Numbered from the stretch's first letter, positions 49,467-58,218 are shown. The stretch is DNA of 64,000 nt from Alphaproteobacteria bacterium (GCA_020638555.1 JACKII010000007.1:124001-188000); one strand, 5' to 3'. Notes: generated by a model from the letters alone, not told the origin. Made by a program: numbers and translations.

Positions 49467-50735
49467 TCAATCGTCTCCGGCAGCCTGCGCCTGCGGGCGG
49501 GCGTGGCCGGGCATGGAGGCCTTGACCGCTGCCCTGACCACCGGCGTATCCGCCCTGGACGGCGCCTGCATCATCGGCTTGCGCGCCAGCGCCGCCTCGA
49601 TATAGGGCGCCAGTTCCTTGGCCTTTTTCGCCTCGCGCTCGGCCACTTCCGCCTGGAACACCGGCATCACCTTGTCCGCGAACAGGCGCATGGATTCGGT
49701 GATGTTGCGGTTGGAGTTGCGGCCGGCCTGCTGCATCAGGATCACCTGGTCGACGCCGGAGTCGCTCAGGCCGCGCAGGTGGCGAACCATGTCGTCCGGC
49801 GTGCCGATGCCCTGGCTGTCATACTCGCCGCGCGCCTTCGCCGCCTCGATCAGCCGGTCGGTGGCGTCGCCGCGGGCCTTCAGGAAGTCGCTCCACATGT
49901 CGGAATGGCCGGGCACGAAGTCCTCGGCCACCAGCTTTTGCTGGGAATAGCGGAAGAACTCGAAATTGTCCTTGCCGCGCCGGATCGCCTCTTCCCGGTC
50001 CTCGTGCATGGAGAAGGCCGAGACGACGGCGATGTTCGGGTTCACCGACCGGCCGAGCGGCACGCACTCCTCGGACTTGATGATGCCGTAATAAATCTCC
50101 GACCAGGTCTTGGCCTCTTCCGGGTCGATGAACGAGAAGGCGAGCGCGCCGATGCCATTCTTGGCGGCGATGCGGATGGTGTCGCGGTTGGTGCAGGCCA
50201 TCCAGAGCGGCGGGTGCGGCTTCTGCAACGGCTTCGGCAGCACGTTGCGGGCCGGCATGGAGAAGCCGTCGCCCTCGTAGCCAGGATAGGGCTCCAGCGC
50301 CAGCATGTTGCAGATCTGCTCCGCCGCCTCCAGCGCGTGGGCGCGCTTGGTCTTGGCCTGGATGCCGAACGCGCCCAGTTCCAGGCGCGTCGCCCCCTCG
50401 CCGATGCCGAAATCGACCCGGCCGTCGGAGAGCAGGTCCAGCGTCGCCAGGCATTCGGCCGAGCGGGCCGGATGGTTGTAGTTCGGGATCACCTGCTTGA
50501 TGCCGTGGCCGAGGCGAATGCGCTGGGTCCGGCTGGCGGCGGCGGCCAGCAGCACTTCCGGCGCGCTGGAATGGGAGTATTCGTCGAGAAAGTGATGCTC
50601 CACCTCCCAGGCGTAATCGAAGCCGAGTTCGTCGGCCAGGATGATCTGTTCCAGCGCCTCCTTGAACAGGCGGTGTTCGTCGCCGTCGTTCCAGGGGCGG
50701 GGCAATTGCAGTTCGTAAAACACACCGAAACGCAT
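49467..50735 (-). CDS. LLM class flavin-dependent oxidoreductase
   Basis: A 422-residue luciferase-like monooxygenase. The N-terminus MRFGVFYELQLPRPW, the segment AWEVEHHFLDEYSHSSAPEV and RVDFGIGEGATRLE are typical of the bacterial-luciferase fold using reduced flavin. It starts at ATG 50735. It is 96 bases downstream of a nitronate monooxygenase-like gene on the same strand, so the two may be co-transcribed. Substrate unknown. Confidence 0.9.
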   Translation of the reverse strand: MRFGVFYELQLPRPWNDGDEHRLFKEALEQIILADELGFDYAWEVEHHFLDEYSHSSAPEVLLAAAASRTQRIRLGHGIKQVIPNYNHPARSAECLATLDLLSDGRVDFGIGEGATRLELGAFGIQAKTKRAHALEAAEQICNMLALEPYPGYEGDGFSMPARNVLPKPLQKPHPPLWMACTNRDTIRIAAKNGIGALAFSFIDPEEAKTWSEIYYGIIKSEECVPLGRSVNPNIAVVSAFSMHEDREEAIRRGKDNFEFFRYSQQKLVAEDFVPGHSDMWSDFLKARGDATDRLIEAAKARGEYDSQGIGTPDDMVRHLRGLSDSGVDQVILMQQAGRNSNRNITESMRLFADKVMPVFQAEVAEREAKKAKELAPYIEAALARKPMMQAPSRADTPVVRAAVKASMPGHARPQAQAAGDD

Positions 50736-50831
50736 CGGGGGAGGGTCCTTCCCAAAGCTCCGTACAACTTTCGCCGTAAGATCACGGCTCCGCCCGCCGC
50801 GGTCAAGGTGCGCGTCGCGGGCGGCCGGGCG

Positions 50832-51815
50832 TCAGCCGGCAAGGCGTCCGAGCGCGGCTTCCGCCTCGCCGACAATGCGGCGGACGATATCGCCGGCGGG
50901 CGGCGAGTCGAAGATCAGGCCGGCGCTTTGGCCCGCCGGAAGCACGCCGTTTTCGACATCGCCCTGCAACCGCCCCCGCTCGCTGGCGGGATGGCCGTAT
51001 TTCAGGCCTTGCAGCGGGAAGGGCAGGATCTCGTCCTCGCGCCCGACCCAGGCCTCGGTGTAATGGTTGCGGATCAGCCGGCAGGTCTTGCCGGAATGCG
51101 CGCGGGTGACGACCGTCCCGGCGGTATCGGTGGCGCCGATCTTGTCCTTGTAGTTCTGGTGCGCTCGCGCCTCCGCCGTGGCGATGAAGCGGGTGCCCAT
51201 CCAGACGCCCTGGGCGCCGAACGCCAGCGCCGCCACCAGGCCGCGGCCGTCGGCTAGGCCGCCGCCCGCCAGCACCGGCACGCTCACCGCATCCACCACC
51301 GCCGGGATCAGGGCCGCAGTGCCGACCGACCCCACATGGCCGCCGCCGTCGGAGCCGGTGGCGATCACCGCATCCACGCCGTCCGCCACCGCCTTCTGCG
51401 CATGGCGGACCGCGCCGACCACGCTCATGACATAGATGCCGCGGTCGTGGGCCGGGCCGACCGCGTCCTTGGGGCTGCCGAGGCCGGAGATCAGCACCGG
51501 CACGCGCTCGTCGAGGACCACCTCGATCATCGCCTGCACCTGGTCGGTGTAGCGGGCGACGGCCTCGCCCTCGGCGCGGATGGTGGCGAACAGGATGTCG
51601 ACGCCGAACGGCTTGTCGGTGCGGGCCTTCACGCCGCGGATTTCCGCGCGCAACTCGTCGGCGGAGGAGGACGAGCCGGCGCCGACGACGCCGAGGCCGC
51701 CGGCTTCGGAGACCGCCGCGGCCAGGGCCGCACGCGCGACCCAGCCCATGCCGGCCTGGAAGACGGGGTGGGCGATGCCGAGGTCGCGGCAGATCGGGGT
51801 TTGGAGCGGATTCAT
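50832..51815 (-). CDS. Nitronate monooxygenase family protein
   Basis: A 327-residue FMN-binding TIM-barrel protein. Family motifs are HPVFQAGMGWVARAALAAAV, ATGSDGGGHVGSVGTAALIP and PVLAGGGLADGRGLVAALAF, followed by GAQGVWMGTRFIATAEA. The ATG at 51815 (MNPLQTPICRDLGI) follows AGAGGAAA; the longer frame is rejected. It is transcribed divergently from the thiolase-like gene at 52003. It may also act as an enoyl reductase-like enzyme; substrate not predictable. Confidence 0.9.
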   Translation of the reverse strand: MNPLQTPICRDLGIAHPVFQAGMGWVARAALAAAVSEAGGLGVVGAGSSSSADELRAEIRGVKARTDKPFGVDILFATIRAEGEAVARYTDQVQAMIEVVLDERVPVLISGLGSPKDAVGPAHDRGIYVMSVVGAVRHAQKAVADGVDAVIATGSDGGGHVGSVGTAALIPAVVDAVSVPVLAGGGLADGRGLVAALAFGAQGVWMGTRFIATAEARAHQNYKDKIGATDTAGTVVTRAHSGKTCRLIRNHYTEAWVGREDEILPFPLQGLKYGHPASERGRLQGDVENGVLPAGQSAGLIFDSPPAGDIVRRIVGEAEAALGRLAG

Positions 51816-52002
51816 GGCGACGGGGTTTCCTCTGATCGGCCCGTTCGCCGCGCCGGGCAATGGTGAGCGCGGGCGGGCGGGCGTTGGCTTTGGCGCCAGT
51901 ATAGCGGCGTGGCCGCGCCCCGCCACGGGGCTTCCCCTCCGCCCGGCGCTGCCGCTACACTTCCGCCGAACGCCAGCACCAAACGCGCGCGAGGACCCGC
52001 CC

Positions 52003-53157
52003 ATGGCAGAGACATTGAACGGCAAGGCGGCCGTCACCGGCATCGGTGAGACCGCCTACACCCGGGGCACCGACAAAAGCTCCATCGGCCTGATGTGCGA
52101 GGCGTCGCTGCGCGCCATCGCCGACGCCGGCCTGTCGCCGAACCAGATCGACGGCATCATTCCCTACGCGCTCGGGCCGGTCGCGGAAGAGGTGATGACC
52201 AATCTGGGCCTGGAGGACATTCGCTTCTCCGCCCAGACGCCCATGGGCGGGGCCAGCGCCGTCGCCGCGTTGCAGGCCGCCGCCGCGGCCATCGCCGCCG
52301 GCGTCTGCCGTCACGTGCTGCTGGTGCTGGGCCGGCGCGGCTATTCCGATTCGCGGGTGGCGACGCGCCTCGGCGCCATGCCGCAATTCCGCATTGTCGG
52401 CGAGTTCGAAAACCCGGTGGGCGCCATCGCGCCGGCGCAGCTCTACGCGCCCATGGCCCGCCGCCACATGGAACTCTACGGCACCACCGCGGACCAGTTC
52501 GCCGAGGTGGCCATCGCCATGCGCAACCATGCCATCCTGAACGACAACGCCATCATGCAGAAGCCGCTGACGCTGGAGGACCACCACGCCAGCCGGGTGA
52601 TCTCCGACCCGTTCCGGCTGTTCGACTGCTCGCTGGAGAGCGACGGCGCCTGTGCCGTGGTGGTGAGCGCGGCCGACGCCGCCCGCGACACGCGTGCGCC
52701 GGTGCGCATCATCGGCGTGGCCGAGGGCCATCCGGATTCGCCCAGCACCATCACCCAGCGCCACGACATCACCACGCTGGGCCTGGCCAAGGCGGCGCCC
52801 CGGGCCTTCGCCATGGCGGGGGTGAGCCACAAGGATATCGACGTCGCCCAGATCTACGACTGCTTCACCTTCACGGTGATTGCCGAGATCGAGGACATGG
52901 GCTTCTGCAAAAAAGGCGAGGGCGGCGCCTTCGTCGAGGGCGGCCGCATCCGCCTGGGCGGCGACCTGCCGGTCAACACCCATGGCGGCCTGCTGAGCCA
53001 GGCGCACATTGCCGGCATGAACCACATTTACGAACTGGTGCGCCAGTTGCGCGGCGAGGGCGGGCGCGCCCAGGTGGAGAATGCCCAGATCGGCCTCGTC
53101 ACCGGCTATGGCGATCTCGGCGACGGCTCCATCGCCATCATGCAGAAAGGGGCCTGA
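52003..53157 (+). CDS. Thiolase-fold protein (lipid-transfer/Ltp2-like), probable aldolase
   Basis: A 384-residue thiolase-superfamily protein. The start ATG 52003 follows GAGG; the longer frame upstream is rejected. The position of the catalytic cysteine of degradative thiolases (CASG) reads GGASAV (residues 82-87), so the nucleophile is missing. The C-terminal half has VAQIYDCFTFTVIAEIEDMG and LPVNTHGGLLSQAHIAGMNH, as in SCP2-thiolase-like proteins. Next to it, 3 bases after its stop, is a DUF35 protein. In the steroid-degradation pair Ltp2-ChsH2 this combination is a retro-aldolase acting on acyl-CoA side chains, a better guess here than a true thiolase. Confidence 0.85.
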   Translation: MAETLNGKAAVTGIGETAYTRGTDKSSIGLMCEASLRAIADAGLSPNQIDGIIPYALGPVAEEVMTNLGLEDIRFSAQTPMGGASAVAALQAAAAAIAAGVCRHVLLVLGRRGYSDSRVATRLGAMPQFRIVGEFENPVGAIAPAQLYAPMARRHMELYGTTADQFAEVAIAMRNHAILNDNAIMQKPLTLEDHHASRVISDPFRLFDCSLESDGACAVVVSAADAARDTRAPVRIIGVAEGHPDSPSTITQRHDITTLGLAKAAPRAFAMAGVSHKDIDVAQIYDCFTFTVIAEIEDMGFCKKGEGGAFVEGGRIRLGGDLPVNTHGGLLSQAHIAGMNHIYELVRQLRGEGGRAQVENAQIGLVTGYGDLGDGSIAIMQKGA

Positions 53158-53160
53158 GCC

Positions 53161-53574
53161 ATGACCGAGGCCTTTGCCAAGCCGCTGCCGCAGCCGTCGA
53201 TCGATTCCCAGCCGTTCTGGGAGGGATTGAAAGACCGCCGCATCCTGCTCCAGACCTGTCGCAATTGCGGCAAGAAGCGCCACTATCCGCGGCCGGTCTG
53301 CGATGCCTGCTATTCCATGGAGAGCGACTGGACCGAGGCCAGCGGCCGCGGCACGCTCTATAGCTGGACCGAGACGCACCACCCGTTCCACATCGGCTTC
53401 AAGGCGGAGGTGCCCTACATCCTCGTCACCGTCGACCTGGAGGAAGGGGTGCGCATGCAAAGCCAACTGGTCGGCGCGAAGCTCGACGACCTGAAACTCG
53501 GCCTGCCGGTGGAGGCGGTGTTCGCGGACGCCGCAGACGGCTTCGTCCTGCCCTATTTCCGCCTTGTCGGCTGA
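53161..53574 (+). CDS. DUF35 zinc-ribbon OB-fold protein
   Basis: A 137-residue protein with a zinc ribbon (C33, C36, C47, C50: CRNCGKKRHYPRPVCDAC) and an OB-fold domain (GTLYSWTETHHPFH). Members act as partners of thiolase-fold enzymes, binding the CoA part of the substrate. It starts at ATG 53161, three bases after the thiolase-like stop, so the two likely form one complex. Confidence 0.92.
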   Translation: MTEAFAKPLPQPSIDSQPFWEGLKDRRILLQTCRNCGKKRHYPRPVCDACYSMESDWTEASGRGTLYSWTETHHPFHIGFKAEVPYILVTVDLEEGVRMQSQLVGAKLDDLKLGLPVEAVFADAADGFVLPYFRLVG

Positions 53575-53661
53575 GGCTTGGGGCTCGATGGTACCGGAGT
53601 GCGCAATCGGAAAGGGTGCCGAATGACGCGCTGATATCCGGGTAATTTCTGGTCCGATTCT

Positions 53662-53694
53662 GCCGCGGCCGCGCAATCATTGCGCGGCCGCGGC
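53662..53694. terminator. Strong GC-rich palindrome, possible terminator
   Basis: GCCGCGGCCGCGCAAT (53662-53677) and ATTGCGCGGCCGCGGC (53679-53694) are perfect inverted repeats around one base. It lies about 90 bases after the DUF35 gene. There is no T-run directly after it, so it may be a rho-dependent or mRNA-stabilising end. Confidence 0.45.
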
Positions 53695-53738
53695 TTCGTT
53701 TCGGATGGTTTCGAACTTTTTGGCGAGAATCGGCGCCT

Positions 53739-53754
53739 ATCACTTTTTTGTGAT
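53739..53754. promoter_or_regulatory. Inverted repeat ATCAC-N6-GTGAT
   Basis: ATCAC (53739-53743), six T, GTGAT (53750-53754), in the A/T-rich region upstream of the PepSY-like gene. It may be a regulator site or a small hairpin. Confidence 0.3.
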
Positions 53755-53818
53755 TAGAACAAAATTGTCCGGTAATTATTTGAGCCGTGTCAGCAAACGG
53801 AAGTGAATACGCGACAGA

Positions 53819-53850
53819 TTGGCGTTATGCCAAAATACTGTTAAAGTATT
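53819..53850 (+). promoter_or_regulatory. Promoter with overlapping inverted repeat
   Basis: TTGGCG (53819-53824) and TAAAGT (53842-53847) are spaced by 17 bases. The -10 box lies inside the inverted repeat AATACT-N5-AGTATT (53834-53850), a good place for a repressor. It is followed by GAGGAGA (53854-53860) and GTG 53867. Confidence 0.45.
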
Positions 53851-53866
53851 CATGAGGAGATAAACT

Positions 53867-54532
53867 GTGTTTCGTATTATCACCATCGCTTCAGCCGCGG
53901 TTCTCAGCGCAAGCCTCGCCTTCGCGGCAATGTCCGAGCGTCCGGATATGCTTCCGAACTACGACAACACCTCCAGCGCGCCCGAGATCACGGCGCAGTT
54001 GCAATCGCTTGGCTACAAGAACATCAACGATGTTCGCTACAGCGGCAACATCTACACGGCCTCGGCCGAATGGGACGGCCAGCCGGTGTCCTTGCGCATC
54101 AACCGCATGCTGGGTGAAATCCACGACGTTGGCGGCGGCGGCGTGGAGATGCTCAATGTGGAGCCGGGCATGGGGCAGGAAGACTTTGTCGCCGCCCTGG
54201 CCGCGAAGGGCTACACGAACGTGCATAGCGTCACGATGGCCGGCAATGTTTACCGTGCCGCGGCCGAGCGCGACGGACACCCCTACAATCTCAAGGTCGA
54301 TGCCGAGACCGGCGAGGTCAGCACCCATGCCAACCGCACGGGCATCGCCATTGCGCCGACCTATGGCATGAGCTTCGGGGAAATCGAGCATCAGTTGCAG
54401 GAGATTGGCTTCGGCGACCCGAAGGTGATCGCCCAGCACGGGCAGAAGGTCGCCGCGACCGGCAACTGGAAGGGCGAGGCGGTGCATCTCAACATCGACG
54501 CCCCCACGGGGATCATCACGATCAACGAGTAG
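53867..54532 (+). CDS. Exported protein with three PepSY-like repeats
   Basis: A 221-residue protein with a signal peptide (cleavage near AFAAMS) followed by three repeats of about 60 residues. Each repeat has a helix ending in a glycine (LQSLGYKNI; LAAKGYTNV; LQEIGFGDP), a strand region, and an end of the type LxIxxxxGEI (LRINRMLGEIHDV; LKVDAETGEVSTH; LNIDAPTGIITIN). This matches PepSY-type domains, found in periplasmic protease inhibitors and sensors. The start is GTG 53867, 6 bases after GAGGAGA. It stands alone with its own promoter region and a downstream hairpin. Partner unknown. Confidence 0.75.
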   Translation: MFRIITIASAAVLSASLAFAAMSERPDMLPNYDNTSSAPEITAQLQSLGYKNINDVRYSGNIYTASAEWDGQPVSLRINRMLGEIHDVGGGGVEMLNVEPGMGQEDFVAALAAKGYTNVHSVTMAGNVYRAAAERDGHPYNLKVDAETGEVSTHANRTGIAIAPTYGMSFGEIEHQLQEIGFGDPKVIAQHGQKVAATGNWKGEAVHLNIDAPTGIITINE

Positions 54533-54584
54533 GAGCCCATCCGCTCCGCCGGCGTCGCGCCCCGCAAGGGCGCGGCACCACCCG

Positions 54585-54623
54585 ACAGGGCGTCCCCCCA
54601 CCACACAGGGGGCGCCCTGTTTG
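54585..54623 (+). terminator. Terminator-like hairpin after PepSY-like gene
   Basis: ACAGGGCG (54585-54592) pairs with CGCCCTGT (54613-54620), with further CCCC/GGGG pairing inside, followed by TTG. The hairpin is strong but the T-run is short. Confidence 0.5.
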
Positions 54624-54825
54624 CCGTTTCGGGGCCGGCGGGTCGAGGCCGGCGGGTCGGGTCGGGCGGGTCGAGGCCGCCGGGGATGCTCCAAATCAGC
54701 GCGCGCCAAGGTGATTGGTGGCGCCATACCAGCCATGGTAGCATATCAATGCCTTGAAGGAGTTCCGCTCGCCTGTCCGGCCGGAGCTCGGCGATGCCAA
54801 TACCTTGCAGCCTGGGACGGAACGG

Positions 54826-56040
54826 ATGAACTACGACGCGCATTTCGACGGTCTGCTGCACGACCTGAAGGCGGAGGGCAATTACCGCACCTTCGCCGAA
54901 ATCCTGCGCCAGCGTGGCAATTTCCCGAACGGCGTGCGCCGCACCGGCGCGGGCGACCAGCCGATCACCGTCTGGTGCTCCAACGACTATCTCGCCATGG
55001 CGCAGCATCCCGCCGTGCTGGCGGCCATGCACGAGGCACTGGATTCGGTCGGCGCCGGCTCCGGCGGCACCCGCAACATCGCCGGCACCACCGCCTATCA
55101 TGTGGAGCTGGAGCGCGAGCTGGCGGCCCTGCACGGCACCGAGGCCGCCCTGGTCTGCACGTCCGGCTATGTGGCGAACGAGGCGGCGCTGGGCACGCTC
55201 GGCCGGTTGCTGCCGGACTGCCTGATCCTCTCGGACGCCTTCAACCATGCCTCGATGATCGACGGCATCAAGACCGCGCGCTGCGAGCGGGTGGTGTTCC
55301 GCCACAATGACCTCGCCCATCTCGAAGACCTGCTGGCGGCGCAGCCGCTGGAGCGGCCGAAGCTGATCGCCTTCGAAAGCGTCTATTCCATGGACGGCGA
55401 TTTCGGACCCATCGCCGAAATCTGCGACCTGGCCGAGAAATACAACGCCATCACCTATATCGACGAGGTGCACGGCGTCGGCCTCTATGGCGACAGCGGC
55501 GCCGGCGTGGTGGAGCGCGACGCGGTGGTGGGGCGCGTCGACGTCATTTCCGGCACGCTCGCCAAGGCGTTCGGCGTCATGGGCGGCTATATCGCGGCCT
55601 CGGCCCGGATTTGCGACGTGGTGCGCAGCTTCGCCTCCAATTTCATTTTCACCACCTCGATCTCGCCGGTGATCGCCGCCGGCGCCATCGCCAGCATCCG
55701 CCATGTGCGCGCCAGCGGGGCCGAGCGCGAGGCGCTGCACGCCAACGCCGCCTATCTGAAGGCCGGCCTGGTCGAGCGCGGCCTGCCGCTGATGCCGTCG
55801 CCGAGCCATATCGTGCCGGTGCGGGTCGGCGATCCGGTGCGTTGCAAGGCGCTCTGCGACCGGCTGATGGCCGAGTACGGCATCTATGTGCAGCCGATCA
55901 ACTACCCGACCGTGCCCAAGGGCACCGAGCGCATGCGCCTGGTGCCGAGCCCGCAGCACAGCCGCGCCGACATCGACCGGCTGCTGGAGGCGCTCTCCGC
56001 CCTGATGGGCTCGAACAGCGCCGCGCAGGCGGCGGAGTAG
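54826..56040 (+). CDS. hemA: 5-aminolevulinate synthase
   Basis: A 404-residue PLP enzyme of the alpha-oxoamine synthase family, condensing glycine and succinyl-CoA in the first step of heme synthesis (C4 pathway). Motifs are WCSNDYLAMAQHP, GSGGTRNIAGT, YIDEVHGVGLYGDSGAG and the PLP lysine K247 in SGTLAKAFGVMGGYI. The ATG at 54826 (MNYDAHFDGLLHDL) is preferred to a TTG at 54754. Length is normal for the family. Its presence supports an alphaproteobacterial origin. Confidence 0.95.
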   Translation: MNYDAHFDGLLHDLKAEGNYRTFAEILRQRGNFPNGVRRTGAGDQPITVWCSNDYLAMAQHPAVLAAMHEALDSVGAGSGGTRNIAGTTAYHVELERELAALHGTEAALVCTSGYVANEAALGTLGRLLPDCLILSDAFNHASMIDGIKTARCERVVFRHNDLAHLEDLLAAQPLERPKLIAFESVYSMDGDFGPIAEICDLAEKYNAITYIDEVHGVGLYGDSGAGVVERDAVVGRVDVISGTLAKAFGVMGGYIAASARICDVVRSFASNFIFTTSISPVIAAGAIASIRHVRASGAEREALHANAAYLKAGLVERGLPLMPSPSHIVPVRVGDPVRCKALCDRLMAEYGIYVQPINYPTVPKGTERMRLVPSPQHSRADIDRLLEALSALMGSNSAAQAAE

Positions 56041-56058
56041 GGCGTGGCAACTGGGGCG

Positions 56059-56087
56059 TTGACTTGCCCGGCGCTCTGACCCATATT
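56059..56087 (+). promoter_or_regulatory. Predicted sigma70-type promoter of the leu leader
   Basis: TTGACT (56059-56064), 17 bases, CATATT (56082-56087). The expected start of transcription, about seven bases on, falls at 56094-56095, directly at the ATG of the leader peptide. Confidence 0.55.
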
Positions 56088-56094
56088 TCCTGCC

Positions 56095-56148
56095 ATGACC
56101 AAGCAATTCGGCCTCCTGCTGCTCCTTATCGGCCCGGCGCTCCTCTGA
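56095..56148 (+). CDS. leuL: leu leader peptide, apparently leaderless
   Basis: A 17-residue reading frame, MTKQFGLLLLLIGPALL, with seven leucine codons, five of them consecutive and followed by isoleucine. It ends 237 bases before leuA. There is no ribosome-binding site; the predicted promoter places the transcript start at the ATG, so it would be translated as a leaderless message, as described for the trp leader of rhizobia. A hairpin overlaps its 3' end. This is the classic arrangement for attenuation by charged tRNA-Leu level. The call rests on composition, position and promoter; no homologue was checked. Confidence 0.72.
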   Translation: MTKQFGLLLLLIGPALL

Positions 56149-56156
56149 GTGTCGGG
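56133..56156 (+). promoter_or_regulatory. Hairpin overlapping the leader peptide stop
   Basis: CCCGGCGCTC (56133-56142) and GAGTGTCGGG (56147-56156) pair over ten positions, two of them G-U, with a CTCT loop, followed by GTTTAAGTGTT. A ribosome finishing the leader would mask it, while one stalled in the leucine run would not. The downstream terminator or antiterminator partner is not clear by eye. Confidence 0.5.
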
Positions 56157-56385
56157 GTTTAAGTGTTGAGCACGTTCCTGGTCTAACCGCTTCGGTTCCT
56201 CCCCATGTCTGAAATTCCCGGTTTTCGCACCCTGCGACTTAGCGGCGGCCGTCGGATGGCGTCCTGACGGACGCGCGGCCCCGGCGGCCATGAGCTTGCC
56301 GCACCCCTTTCTGACCTGACCCGACCGCGCCGCTTGCCCCGCACCCCTTTCCGGGCCGGCGCCCCCAAACGGAGACCCGCGCGTC

Positions 56386-58092
56386 ATGCACGCCATCGCT
56401 TCCGACAAGTACAAAGCCTACGCCTACCCCTATATCCCGGTCGATTTCAGCGACCGCACCTGGCCGTCCAAGACCATCACCGCGCCGCCGACCTGGTGCA
56501 GCGTCGACCTGCGCGACGGCAACCAGGCCCTGGTCGAGCCCATGGGCACCGACCGCAAGATGCGGTTCTGGAACGCCCTGTTGAAAATGGGCTTCAAGGA
56601 GATCGAGGTCGGCTTCCCGTCCGCCTCCGACACCGATTTCGAGTTCGTCCGCCACATCATCGACAACAAGCTGATCCCGGACGACGTCACCATCCAGGTG
56701 CTGACCCAGTGCCGGCCGGAGCTGATCACCCGCACCTTCGACGCGATCAAGGGCGCCCCCAGCGCCATCGTCCACTTCTACAACTCCACGTCGACGGCCC
56801 AGCGCCGGGTCGTGTTCGGCATGGACGAGGCCGGCATCACCGAAATCGCCACCTCGGCCGCCCGGCTGGTGCGCGAACTGCACGAGGCCGGGGCCGCCGG
56901 CGACACCGTGGTCCGCTACCAGTATTCGCCGGAAAGCTTCACCGGCACCGAACTGGCCTATGCGGTCGAGATCTGCGAGGCGGTGATGGACGTGCTGGAG
57001 CCGACGCCGGACAACCGGCTGATCCTGAACCTGCCGGCCACGGTCGAGATGGCGACGCCGAACACCTATGCCGACCAGATCGAATGGTTCAGCCGCACTA
57101 TCAAGAATCGCGACTCGATCATCCTGTCGGTGCACCCGCACAACGACCGCGGCACCGCCGTCGCCGCCACCGAACTGGCGGTCATGGCCGGGGCCGAACG
57201 GGTCGAGGGCACGCTGTTCGGCAATGGCGAGCGCACGGGCAATGTCGATATCATCACGCTCTCGCTGAACCTGTTCACCCAGGGCGTCGATCCGGGCCTG
57301 GTGATCGACGACATCAACGAACTGATCCGCACCGTCGAATACTGCAACCAGCTGCCGGTGCACCCGCGCCATCCCTATGCGGGCGAACTGGTGTTCACCG
57401 CCTTCAGCGGCAGCCACCAGGATGCGATCAACAAGGGCATGAAAGAGGTGCGGGAGAAAAAGGGCGACCAGTGGGACGTGCCCTATCTGCCCATGGACCC
57501 GGCCGATGTCGGCCGCAGTTATGAGGCGATCATCCGCATCAACTCCCAGTCCGGCAAGGGCGGCATCGCCTATCTGCTGGAGACCGACCACGGCGTGGCC
57601 ATGCCGCGGCGGGCGCAGATCGAGTTCTCCAAGGTGATCCAGCAACTGACCGACCGCGAGGGGCACGAAGTGCCGTCGTCGCAGATCTGGGAGGTGTTCA
57701 GCGCGGAATATCTGGACCAGAACGGCCCGCTGACCTTCCTGCGCTATCAGACCGTTCCGGGCGAGGGCGGCAAGCGCGACCTGTCGGCCACGCTGCGCGT
57801 CTTCGGCGAGGAGCGCGAGATCACGGGCCAGGGCAACGGCCCGATCAGCGCCTTCGTCGACGGGTTGCAGAAGAGCTTCGGCTTCGAACTGGACGTGGTC
57901 GACTATCGCGAGCACGCGGTCGGCACCGGCAAGGAGACCACCGCCTATGCCTATGTCGAGATGCGCGCCCCGGACGAGACCACCCTGTTCGGCATCGGCC
58001 GGCACGAAAACATCGTCGAGGCCTCGCTGCGCGCCGTGGTGAGCGCCGCCAACCGCGCCCAGCGCATGGGCCTGTTCCCGATCAAGAACTAG
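56386..58092 (+). CDS. leuA: 2-isopropylmalate synthase
   Basis: A 568-residue enzyme of the long LeuA form. The N-terminal HMGL-like barrel has WCSVDLRDGNQALVEPMG, with the metal-binding Asp in LRDGNQ, and SVHPHNDRGTAVAATELAVM. The C-terminal leucine-sensing domain is at about residues 430-568 (GPISAFVDGLQKSFGFEL). It condenses acetyl-CoA with 2-oxoisovalerate, the first leucine-specific step, and is usually feedback-inhibited by leucine. ATG 56386 follows GGAG. Transcription is probably controlled by the upstream leader. A strong terminator follows at 58302. Confidence 0.96.
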   Translation: MHAIASDKYKAYAYPYIPVDFSDRTWPSKTITAPPTWCSVDLRDGNQALVEPMGTDRKMRFWNALLKMGFKEIEVGFPSASDTDFEFVRHIIDNKLIPDDVTIQVLTQCRPELITRTFDAIKGAPSAIVHFYNSTSTAQRRVVFGMDEAGITEIATSAARLVRELHEAGAAGDTVVRYQYSPESFTGTELAYAVEICEAVMDVLEPTPDNRLILNLPATVEMATPNTYADQIEWFSRTIKNRDSIILSVHPHNDRGTAVAATELAVMAGAERVEGTLFGNGERTGNVDIITLSLNLFTQGVDPGLVIDDINELIRTVEYCNQLPVHPRHPYAGELVFTAFSGSHQDAINKGMKEVREKKGDQWDVPYLPMDPADVGRSYEAIIRINSQSGKGGIAYLLETDHGVAMPRRAQIEFSKVIQQLTDREGHEVPSSQIWEVFSAEYLDQNGPLTFLRYQTVPGEGGKRDLSATLRVFGEEREITGQGNGPISAFVDGLQKSFGFELDVVDYREHAVGTGKETTAYAYVEMRAPDETTLFGIGRHENIVEASLRAVVSAANRAQRMGLFPIKN

Positions 58093-58146
58093 GGCGGGTT
58101 CTTCTCCGGCTGGCCCACCACCCCCATCTTCCCTGTCCTCGCGCAA

Positions 58147-58218
58147 GCGGGGGCCCATGCCTGAAAGACCAATACAGAGTCCGTGTCTTGTGAGAAGCTC
58201 TCAGGCATGGGCTCCCGC
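58147..58218. repeat. Palindromic repeat, CCCATGCCTGA family, copy 2
   Basis: Left arm GCGGGGGCCCATGCCTGA (58147-58164) and right arm TCTCAGGCATGGGCTCCCGC (58199-58218), with core CAGAGTCCGTGTCTTGTGAG. Same design as 49333-49403. Confidence 0.8.

Noticed and set aside
53867..53934. Signal peptide of the PepSY-like protein read as a small separate toxin-like peptide
   Set aside because: The frame continues without break into three well-formed repeats.
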